From assembly GCA_036365455.1 (NCBI GenBank), contig JAWQUS010000007.1, forward strand, positions 23,886,001 to 23,950,000: DNA of 64,000 nt. The letters run 5' to 3'. Numbering within the stretch: the first letter of the stretch is position 1; each line of letters starts with the position of its first letter. Below are positions 1 through 9,300 of the stretch, piece by piece. The translations under genes and the position numbers were made by a program. The notes below the pieces were generated by a model. The model saw only the letters and a list, made by a program, of their open reading frames with translations. It was not told where the DNA came from and did not search any database. This stretch comes from Macrosoma leucophasiata. Its lineage: Eukaryota > Arthropoda > Insecta > Lepidoptera > Hedylidae.

Positions 1-66
1 TCGCATAACTTCGGATATTAGCGCAATCCAAATAAGCGTTCTAACAGTTTTTTTTATGAGTCTAAG

Positions 67-721
67 GGTGAGATTCACAGACCGCAATAATAGTAAGGGA
101 GCCCAAGAGGGGATTTTTGGATTTGCTCCAGCGCGTCAGATTAAGTTATAGGAGATACCTTGCACCCAATTCAGTACCTCCACCAAATCTAAGATTTCCA
201 TAAAAGGCCGAACCCTTAGGGCTTCCGCCACGAGCTTGCCTCGCATCCAAATTGTCAGAATTTTGGATGGGAGCTTTGATGGGGTTCACTTTAGATCCTC
301 TCTGAGTATCTGACATTCTTGAGTAATTTTTCACCTTCATTTTTGAACGAATCAAATGTTTTTGAAGAGGACGCGGCATCAACATCTTGGGTCAAGAGCG
401 TGTCAGATATTCTGTGAGGGTTTAAAATGTGGCCAAACAATGCTCCTATCCAAAATTCAGACAAATCGGAAGATGAGTAAGATCGTAGCGACATTTTTTT
501 TTTTTTTTAAGACTATTCTTCGGCCGCGTCTTTATATACGAACCTTAGATTTAGTGGAGATAACCAGCGGGGTTCAAGGAATCTCCCATATCTTTATCTG
601 ACGCGCTCGAGTAAATCCAAAAATAGCATCCTGGGCTCCCCTACTATAAGGTCTGCGATTCGTACAGTTTTAAGCGTACTTTGCTCAAAGTCAAGTCGTA
701 GTGCGCTCTGTGAATCTCACA
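67..721. mobile_element. Inverted-repeat element, GAGATTCACAGACCGC family, split by an inserted element
   Basis: The left end reads GAGATTCACAGACCGC and the right end carries the inverse (GTGCGCTCTGTGAATCTC). The same ends form a clean hairpin element at 55093-55226, so this is an older copy. Its centre is occupied by the longer element at 92-645. No coding capacity of its own is seen. Boundaries are judged by the arms only. Confidence 0.6.
92..645. mobile_element. Element with ~49 bp terminal inverted repeats
   Basis: The left arm (92-140) and right arm (597-645) are near inverse copies, starting AGTAAGGGAGCCC and ending GGGCTCCCCTACT. The interior holds two overlapping minus-strand open frames of 67 and 79 codons that I do not recognise. 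No transposase motif is seen, so this is a non-autonomous DNA-transposon-like element. It sits inside the older element at 67-721. Confidence 0.65.
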
Positions 722-722
722 C

Positions 723-872
723 TAAGCCTGGGTTGCACCAAGATATTTGTTCAAGTTATTGTAACATTTCACATCCCTCTCCTAACTTAAACAGATTTCT
801 TTAAGTTAGAGTAGGATGTGAAATGTTACACTAACATTCACTTTAACAAAGATCGTAGTGCCACCCAGGCTT
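723..872. mobile_element. Short inverted-repeat element (MITE-like), GCCTGGGTTGCACC family
   Basis: Ends are TAAGCCTGGGTTGCACC on the left and CCACCCAGGCTTA on the right. The inner arms (ACATTTCACATCC and GGATGTGAAATGT) are also inverse. Another copy, itself interrupted, lies near 13707-14070. It is placed between two copies of the GAGATTCACAGACCGC element. Confidence 0.6.
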
Positions 873-1144
873 AGTGTGAGATTCACAGACCGCACTGCGA
901 CTTTACTTTCAGCAAAGTATGCTTAGGGTAAGATTCACAGACCGTCCTACTACTTTACTTTGAACAAAGTATGCATAGAACTGTCAGTACAGTATGAGTT
1001 TTGACAATTCTTAGCGTATTTTGCCCATAGTAAAGTCGTAGTGCATAGTCCTTAGAATTTCAATCCTCAAAACTCATACTTTACTGGCAGTTACAAGCAC
1101 GCTCTGCTGAAAGTAAAGTCGTAGTGTGGTCTGTGAATCTCACC
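866..1144. mobile_element. Tandem or nested copies of the GAGATTCACAGACCGC inverted-repeat element
   Basis: The motif AGATTCACAGACCG occurs at about 880 and 930, and its inverse GGTCTGTGAATCTCAC closes the block at about 1130-1144. The interior repeats the arm sequence CTTTACTTT several times in both orientations. It looks like one element inserted into, or recombined with, another copy. Confidence 0.5.
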
Positions 1145-1620
1145 CAAGTACCTAAGTGGTCCCGGAATCGGTTCGTTATCTTGCTCTAGCTTAGACCGCG
1201 CGCATTGGTTAATGCAAGACAGCGATATAATTCAATGTAAATTATGTTACGATAGGTAACTGGAATTTAACCAAGATTGCTGTATTGATTCAAGTCACCA
1301 TCCGCTTTTGGAGGATAATATTTTTGCTAATGCAAAAATGCAAATGCGTTATGCCTCCGGTCAATATGATTACGGGCGCCGGGCAGCAGCGTCCCGCGAT
1401 AAAAGCTCCGCCACTGCGATCGCTAATCCGCTCGCAAAGCGTGGCGATAATTCTCCCATAAATAATGCATGAACTATTGTAGGTATCTTTTTTTTAATCT
1501 ATAACTTTTTAGAAACTTTGAGTCGCCGTGCGACTATGCGTGGGAATCTTTGGGGAAGGCGTATGTCCAGCAGTGGAGGTGCTTCAATTGAAGTGACAAA
1601 TAAAAATAAAACAATCTCAC
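1145..1620. other. No gene seen; intron of METTL13 gene
   Basis: This stretch follows the last METTL13 donor site on the minus strand. I found no continuation of the methyltransferase reading frame here or further left, so the next exon is probably outside the window. A GC-richer patch at about 1370-1450 has no recognisable content. Confidence 0.4.
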
Positions 1621-4129
1621 CTGCCCTGCGGCACAATGAAGACAGCATATTTGTTGATAGCTGGCGACTTCTTCTGGTCCACAATGTAGAGTGTATACCG
1701 AGGAGTGTCTTGGCCGGGCTGCATCAAGTCCATAGACACCTGCATCAATAAACACCAATGGATTAATTAGTTTTTCTTCAAAAAGCACATTATCTATAAA
1801 AATAGATACATTGACAAGTTAAGAGAACATATTATTCAAGACAGTTAATTTTAAATTTACATTTGACTGGTTTTTTTATGTTATGAAAGTGACAAACAAG
1901 CATGCAGTTCACATTGATGTTAAGTGATGACTGCAGCCTATAGACACTTACACAAAGACCAAGGTGAAAATGCAGATGCGTTACCACTCGTGACGCCTAA
2001 GCTGTTATGCCTCTGTGCCGGAAATTACATAGCCGTACTTTACCACCTGACAGGAACACGACAGTGCTGAACACTACCATTTAGCCGCAAGTATATTAGG
2101 TAATGTGATGGTGACTACGTCCGTGAGCTCCGTCACTGGAGCTCTACCATAATTACTTTCGTTTTTTTTTTTAATTCATTTAAATCAATGTCAACAGCAT
2201 GCTTGTTTACCACTTTATAACTCATTGTCCTGAGTAAACCAAGTAACTTATTGATTAAATATATAATTCAAATTATCTATTCTCCAATTTTATTTAGTTA
2301 TTTTAAATTAAAATGATTTCAAATTCTTATTAAAAACCTTTTTTTATATTTATTAATATTTTTAGTTTAATTTCTTTAACTAGAATAATTTTACAACTTT
2401 ATTTTTTATTTAAGGTTTTAAGCAGTGGGGTATTTTCTATCAATAAAATTTCAACTTTATGTTTTATGCTTCACAATCCTGAAGTTGATGTAAGCAACTT
2501 TTTTTCTATGGTTAGTATCATTGAGAACTGTGATCTGAGCCTTGATAATTATAACAGTAATTTTGTAAATAGAAATAAAAAAAATATGAACTAATTCTGC
2601 TGCCCCTTAAAATTTGCCGCCTAGCAGGCTGAGTAGGCTCCAGCCTACTCAGCCTGCTGGTAAATCCACCACTGGTTTTAAGTTAAATAAACTAACCTCA
2701 TCATCCCCATCCAATGAAGTTTTGGCCAGTCCATTGGTCACAAAAGCTGTATCCTGTACCGACTTGATACAGCTGATCACCTCATCCGTAGTTTCCAACC
2801 TGACCATCTTGTCTCCGGCCATGCATATCTCTAGAATCTGAAAACATAATTGGCAAACTATAATTCATTGACCTTCAACAGTGAAACCGGGACAAATAAT
2901 TTAAATTAACTGGTTCACAGTCCCACAACCCATATATATATGGACATACAGAATTACAGAATTACATACAGAACAATTCTGTCTGGTTTTCAGACAGTGA
3001 ACCTGTTAAGTTTAATACATGTATTGTTTGTCTTAATTAACTCAATCATCATTTTATTTAAAAGTCAAATCGTTGTCTGGGAGATCATAATAGATTTTTT
3101 AAATAGTAAGACAATTATGTATAAACTTTTATAGGTATATTCTGATATTTTATAATTTACAGTTTTTTGGTTAAATTTGTAATAACAGGAGAATAACCCA
3201 ATAAAAGACATAAACAAGGTATGTAAGTTTGACCCTGTAATTTCCGGCACAGACGCATAACACCTTAGGCCTCAGGAGGGGTAACACATCTGCATTGACA
3301 TTTACCCACACAAAGACCAAGGTTTTCACCTTGGTAAATGTGAACTGCATGCTGGTTTGCCACTACCATCACATAAAAAAAAATGTAAACAAAACTTACC
3401 AATCTAGGCATTTCTTTAAATTTAGTAGCGATAACAACAAACACTGGCAATGTGACCCCATCACCATTCTGAGCATTCTTCTCCTCAGCCTCATGACACC
3501 TTACAATTCTGAACATCCAGGATCTATCACAGAACGTTGCAACAAGTTTCTTCAATATGTGACTTTGTAACAACGAAATGCACACATACCGACCACCAAG
3601 TTTTAACACACGTTTAATTTCAGCAAAATATTTGTCTATGTTTTTGTTTGCTTCCTCATTATCATCAGGCATCAGTGCATCTAATGTGCCTTTGTCAAGT
3701 ACAACGTTAAATAGTTCATTTTCAAAGGACATACTCATTGCATCCATACACATAAACTTCATTTGTGGCCGGTTAGAGTTTATAGCCTTCATTTGCTTTA
3801 CTACGACTTCGGAGATATCAATGTTCGTGATATTCGGATAACCTACGTCGAATAAATCGGCACTCAAACCGGAGTTCCCGCAACCTGTGATTAATATCGA
3901 ATCGCTCTGTTTTATGTACTTGTGTAAGTGGCCGCATAGTTCTAAATATTCGCCGTACCTTAAAACGTATAAAATATGCTTTAATTAACCTTTTTGTTAT
4001 TGTTTTTAATGCGACATTGCGAATAAAACTTGGTTACCATTCAAATGCTTTGTTTCCACGTTTCTTGAAAAATTTATTCCAGTAATCCTTTTCGCTAAAT
4101 TCTTTGTGGCTTTTTGGTAAAAGATTCAT
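1621..4129 (-). CDS. METTL13: METTL13-type eEF1A methyltransferase, 5' part (four exons)
   Basis: The encoded enzyme is a member of the METTL13 (eEF1A-KNMT) family, which methylates translation elongation factor eEF1A. Exons on the minus strand are 4129-4038, 3958-3400, 2837-2697 and 1739-1621, giving 303 codons plus a split codon. All junctions have AG acceptors and GT donors, and phases agree. The start codon opens [17 protein letters not shown], matching the family N-terminus. Exon 2 begins with the SAM-binding motif [10 protein letters not shown], followed by NIDISE and [10 protein letters not shown], both family hallmarks, then GGRYVCISL. Exon 4 ends at YAVFIVPQG, in the linker before the second methyltransferase domain, which must lie beyond the left edge. 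The family normally has about 700 residues and two methyltransferase domains. Introns hold family A elements at 1871 and 3232. It is transcribed away from the kinase gene at 6327. Confidence 0.9.
1871..2149 (-). repeat. Family A short interspersed element
   Basis: A near full-length copy of the commonest repeat in the window. Read on the minus strand it starts near TGGTAGAGCTCCAGTGACGG and ends in an A run after TTTGTCACTTTCATAACAT. It lies in the METTL13 intron between exons 3 and 4. Strand is given so that the A run is at the 3' end. Confidence 0.75.
2623..2658. other. Perfect 17 bp hairpin in METTL13 intron
   Basis: AGCAGGCTGAGTAGGCT is followed, after two bases, by its exact inverse. It lies about 40 bases downstream of the donor site of METTL13 exon 3 (2697), so the pre-mRNA can fold here. 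Function unknown. Confidence 0.7.
3232..3383 (+). repeat. Family A element, truncated and rearranged
   Basis: It contains CCTGTAATTTCCGGCACAGA and the tail end GTGAACTGCATGC, but the block with CACACAAAGACCAAGGT in between is inverted relative to intact copies. It lies in the intron between METTL13 exons 2 and 3. Confidence 0.6.
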
Positions 4130-4200
4130 TGTATAAAATATATAAATATTTAAACGCTATTTTTCAAAATAATAGGTTGCTTTTCTTGACTTGTGATAAG

Positions 4201-4614
4201 TTTTTTTTTTTTGGTATTATAGTATTATATTATAGCATCGCTATTACGCATATTGCCAGTGTCAAGTAAAACGATACTTCGTATTTATTCAAGCAGCGTA
4301 AAAGCCAGCATAATATAGTCATCAAGTATGATAAGTAAGTATCAAGTATAATATGTCAGTCAAGTGAGTTACAGTCAAGTTATTCGAGTAAAGTGATGGC
4401 TACTTTACCAGAACATTTAACATTGAAGTTTTAAAGGCAACCTGAAAGGTCGTGTTTTCGCACTGTTATTCTATTTAACTATACACGGGCACTGTAATAA
4501 ACCTATATCAAACAAAATGCCACCAATTTTATTCAATATAACTTAAAAATACACCAAGAAAATGAAATAAAATAAGAGCACCATACGCCTTTTTCAAGGT
4601 TCCCGCCAAAACTC
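4201..4614 (-). mobile_element. Family B A-tailed retroposon
   Basis: On the minus strand it starts GAGTTTTGGCGGGAACC and ends GCGATGC followed by TATAATATAA-like sequence and an A run. It is flanked by GTGATAAG at 4193-4200 and 4615-4622, an 8 bp target duplication. It is upstream of METTL13 between the two divergent genes. No open frame of note. Confidence 0.75.
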
Positions 4615-4643
4615 GTGATAAGAGTTGTCAGTTTGCTTGTCAG

Positions 4644-5182
4644 TTTTTTTTTATGGCATCGCTATTACGCATATTGTCAATGTCAAGTAAGACGATATTT
4701 CGTATATATTTAAGCAGCGTAAAAGTTAGTATAATATAGTCATCAAGTATAATATGTAAGTATCAAGTATAATATGTCAGTCAAGTGAGTTACAGTCAAG
4801 TTATTCGAGTAAAGCGATGGCTACTTTATCAGAACATTTACAATGAAGTTTTGGAGGCAACCTGAAAAACCGTGTTTTCGCACTGTTATTCTATTTCACT
4901 GTACACGGGCACTGTAATAAACCTATATCAAACAAAATGCCATCAACTTTATTTCTTGAAAATTCAAAAATAAACCAAGAATGCGGAAGTGTCCTCCACC
5001 AATCCGCATTGTGATGAGAATCGTGGTGCAGTAAGCTCCAGGCCTCCTCCCAAAAAGGGAAGAGACTCGTGCCCAGCAGTGGGACGTATAATTGGTTGCC
5101 ATTATTATTATTATTATAAACCAAGAAAATGAAATAAAATAAGAGCACCATACGCCGCCTCAATCAAGGTTCCCGCCAAAAA
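4644..5182 (-). mobile_element. Family B A-tailed retroposon, interrupted
   Basis: This second copy, in the same orientation as the one at 4201, is split by a 135 bp LINE-tail insertion at 4981-5115. The outer ends (A run on the minus strand; TTTTTGGCGGGAACC) match the family. I see no clear target duplication for this copy. Confidence 0.7.
4981..5115 (+). mobile_element. Solo 3' tail of a non-LTR element, (ATT)n end
   Basis: The sequence contains GTAAGCTCCAGGCCTCC, CCCAGCAGTGGGACGTAT and ends in repeated ATT. It is flanked by the 11 bp duplication ATAAACCAAGA at 4970-4980 and 5116-5126, so it inserted as this short piece into a family B element. The same tail forms the 3' end of the 5S-derived SINEs at 7138 and 62574. 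Confidence 0.8.
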
Positions 5183-5239
5183 CCCTCTATCTATGGTTGA
5201 ATCTACCACTATGGAACCGACCAAGAAGCTAGAAGGAAC

Positions 5240-5880
5240 CGAATACACAAACGAAAATAATATCACGCAGCGACCCTGTTCTAACACTGCATCATCTACT
5301 ACTACCCTTGCATTTGTTCTCTGTTCATCTCTTTCAAATACTACTACTTTAGTTTTATCCACATTCAATTGTAAGCCTTTCTCCATACAATCCTCTTTCA
5401 TGACTGTGACTAGTGCTTGTACCCCAGATCGTGTAGAGCTATCAATTACCGCATCATCTGCGCAAAGCAGACAGTTCACCACTAAGTCACCCATACGCAC
5501 TCCCACATCCATCAACTTCACCCTCTGGAGGCATTTGTCCAGATATATAATAAACAGCCTAGACGAAAGCACGCAACCCTGTTTGACACCGATGTTAACA
5601 TCAAACCTGGGTGACATGTTACCATCTACCCGCACACATGCTTGATCCATACATCCTCTTCCAGTTCTGAAACCACCCTGTGCATCCCACAACAACCCGT
5701 CGGACTTCTCTTTCATTCTTCTTTCTAAGACTTTCCCATACATTTTAGCTGCCAAACTGATCAAACTGATCGCTCGATAGCTGGTGCAGTCCATACGTGA
5801 ACCCTTACCTTTATACAAAGGCACGTTGACCGCACACCGCCAATCCTTTGGGATTCTTCCGGACCTCCAGCTATAATTAT
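5240..5880 (-). pseudogene. Non-LTR retrotransposon reverse transcriptase fragment, deleted
   Basis: The minus-strand frame reads IPKDWRCAVNVPLYKGKG, then YRAISLISLAAKMYGKVLERR, GFRTGRGCMDQ, GVKQGCVLS and LLCADDAV, which are reverse transcriptase blocks in order. Between GCMDQ and ACVRVDG the stretch that normally carries the first catalytic aspartate (about 60-80 residues) is missing, and the YADD box is CADD. The piece lacks an endonuclease and both termini. The frame stays open through the deletion, which could be chance. It is dead as an enzyme. Confidence 0.8.
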
Positions 5881-5882
5881 GA

Positions 5883-6326
5883 TAACAAATAATATCAATA
5901 TCAGGCATACATAACATATCACTATTAACTGGATACCGGATATTAAGAAGTATCGTTTATTAATACTTTAAAATATCGCCGATATTTATCAATTATATTT
6001 CGAAACAGTATCGATGTCTTGTTACATCGTTATTTGCTGCCCATCCCTATTTTGCAAATTGGCGAAAATATTGCGACAGAAAACAGATGTTTGAGAGTTT
6101 GAGATGTTATTTTTTTGTGTTTTGAGTTGAGACTGTTGTGATTTACTCTATTTTATTATTTTTCGATTATTTATTATGTATCAATTAATTTCCAAATTAC
6201 ATCGCAATACGCGATAATCGCGTGAAGATGTTGGTAAGGGACTTTAACGAAGCAAAATCGTGGATTGAAGATCTTGCCCACTAAGCTAATTTTTCGAAGA
6301 GACCCCAGCAGCAGTCCGGATAAAAC
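5883..6326. other. Upstream region of the eIF2-alpha kinase gene
   Basis: No open frame here looks real. The stretch from about 5940 to 6040 repeats TATCG/CGATA motifs, including TATCGAT at 6009-6015, which resembles insect DREF-type promoter sites. Likely 5' flank and 5' UTR of the kinase gene. No clear TATA box. The regulatory reading is inference. Confidence 0.3.
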
Positions 6327-9300
6327 ATGGGTAGCAAAAGAGACAAGTGGGATTCGTTGTCGACTGTGAAATCTTTTGATTTGGGTAAGTAAATGTAATG
6401 AATTGGAATAATATGTTATATCCTTGAGGCCCTTGACTTATATGAAGATGTATGTCATGTCCCTTATTTGTTACGCACTTAATAACACACAACATAACGG
6501 TTGAAACGGTACAAGGTCAATATCATTCCAACAACTTTTTTTTTATGTAATGGAAATGGTAAACAAGCATGCAGTTCACATTAATGTTAAGTGATGACTA
6601 TAGCCTATAGACACTAACTCAAAGACCAAGGTCAAAATGCAGATGCGTTACCACTCCTGAGGCCTAAGGTGTTATGCCTTTGCCGGATATTACAGGGCCT
6701 TACATTACCACCTAACCGGAACACTATAGTGCTAAACCTTACCATTTAGCAGCAAGTATATTAGGTAATGCCGTGGAGCCTACGCCCGCGAGCTCCGTCA
6801 CTAGAGCTCTACCACCAATAAAATGTGTAAACCCATTGAGTAATGTTTTGATAACGAACTTCCAAGATTCCAAGAGAGAGAGTGTGTCCAAGATTTATAT
6901 CTATTGTATTTTTAACATAGATTATTTTGTTAATAAAAAGCAACAGAATGTCAACTAATTTAACACTTATTACTTACATGAGATTCATTATAATTATTCT
7001 TACCTTTTCGAGTAATAGAGGCATGAACATATGTTTTATTGTTTGATACAATATACTCATCTTTATCATAATGAGTCATTAAAAATTGTTATTATCAAAC
7101 CACTCAAACCACAACCATTGCAATTATACAATACAATGAAGAAGCGCGCATGGCCCTGGGGCTGGTGTAGATTGGAAGCGATCTACTCAGTTAAGCTATA
7201 CAAGCACGGTCGGGTGTGTGATGGGTGACCACTAGTGGCAAATTAAAATGCGCTCCGTGCTTCGGAGGGCACGTAAAGCCGTCGGTCCCAGTTGCTATCA
7301 ATAGATAGCAGTCATTAAACCTTGTCAGAGGCCTTAAGGGCGGTTTGAAAAACATCTGACAGCAGGGTGGTCACTAACCCTTATCTCCACCAACCCGCAT
7401 TGGAGCAGCATGGTGGAGTAAGCTCCAGTCCTCCCCCCAAGAAGGGGAGAGACTCGTACCCAGCAGTGGGACGTATCAAGGGTTGCCATTATTATTATGC
7501 AATAATAATTATGTATAATATTTACTGGTGGTGGAGACCCTAGTGGAGGAGCTTTTGTAGGCATTACTTTATTCTATCTGCTGCCAAACAGCAGTGTTCA
7601 GCACTATTATGGTCCGGTTAAATGGGAATGTATGGCTTGTATTAATTATCACTGAGACAAAACAACTTATGTCTCAGGTATGGTAAGGCATATCTGTATT
7701 TTGCATGTTCAGTTTTGTGTTGACTGCAGCCTATGGACAGGCTGCAGTCATCATTTAACATGTAGATAGGTATGTGTAGGTACTACATGTTATGTTAATA
7801 TACATATATTTTTTATCTTGTTTGACATGTATATCAATTGTTATTCACTTTAATTTATTTTGTTTGTATTTGACGTTTCATTAGAGGTGTCTATGTATTA
7901 TTGAGTTTCTATTAACAAGTTTATAAATAGTGTTATTTGTTAGTTCCTAATCTTATACTATGTTAGTAGTGTTAGTAAGATACAGTCCCATTTTACATAC
8001 ATGTAAACTTGTAACACTAGAGATACAGAGTAAAAGGCTTATTTATTTATTTATTTTAGAGGTGCCTGTCACCCTAAATGAATAAATGAGTTCCTGATTC
8101 TGTTCGTCGCCTTTGTTACATTAAAAAAAAAGAGTTATTTTAAGTAATTTGTTTAACTGTATGTGAGATAAATTTGTATCATAAATATTCAATAATAATT
8201 TTTTGCTTATGTTTATTATATCCAGTTATTAAAATTAGTTTAGACAGGACAGTGTAAAACAAGATAATGAAAAAGGAAAATAACTAGAAAATGAGCAATA
8301 ATGAGAGGGTCTTCAGTATATTCATATCTGCATAATACCACAGAATACCTACTTAATAGTACTTACAACAGAAACTCATCTTCAGAAAGACATTCAAAGA
8401 AATAACAATGCTTCTAACCGATAAGGTGCAAATAACAATGGTTCTAACCGATAAGGTGCAAATAACAATGGTTCTAACCGATAAGGTGCAAATAACAATG
8501 GTTCTAACCGATAAGGTGCAAATAACAATGGTTCTAACCGATAAGGTGCAAATAACAATGGTTCTAACCGATAAGGTGCAAATAACAATGGTTCTAACCG
8601 ATAAGGTGCAAATAACAATGGTTCTAACCGATAAGGTGCAAATAACAATGGTTCTAACTGATAAGGTGCAAATAACAATGGTTCTAACCGATCAGGTGCA
8701 AATAACAATGGTTCTAACCGATAAGGTGCAAATAAGTTCGTGTCCAAGATGAATGGCAGTATAATAATAATTACTGTCCTATAGAATTGTACTGTGAACT
8801 AATTTCAACTTTATTCTTAGAACTTTAAGGCTGAATCTCGTTCGATTATGATTCACATTTGTGTCATTAATTATAATTGTATCTACAGGGAAGTACTGTA
8901 GGAAACTATTTCCTATCTTTTATGGTAGTGCTTCGCTATAGAGCTACATAATGATGACCGGGAGAAATATCAGGTTTCATGTAGATGTCAGTATTAGGGA
9001 CCTACCATCAATGTAAACTGGTAGTAAAAGTAGGTACCTACCTACTTACTGTATCTATTACCTCTTAAATATATCTTTCATCATAATTGGTAAAATTAAT
9101 GACTACCATTTTACCTACACGTAATAATAATGAGTGTACTAGCGACCCTATCGCGCGGCTAGCAATTCGCAATATTCGCATACGAGCATTGATATACAAC
9201 ATACCAATCCCTGACTAGGTATGTCGCGATCTGTAGGTGTTTCGCGGTGACAGCGCGGAGTGACCTACATGAAATAAATATATTTTTCGTGTTGCATTTT

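Noticed and set aside
5193..5645. 150-codon plus-strand frame
   Set aside because: It is the antisense of the reverse transcriptase fragment at 5240-5880.
8408..8737. Possible CRISPR array, given the regular repeats
   Set aside because: No unique spacers; units are directly joined and the context is an insect gene intron.
8394..8752. Two long repetitive open frames (114 and 117 codons), one on each strand
   Set aside because: Both are by-products of the 30 bp minisatellite, whose unit length is a multiple of three; the array is intronic.
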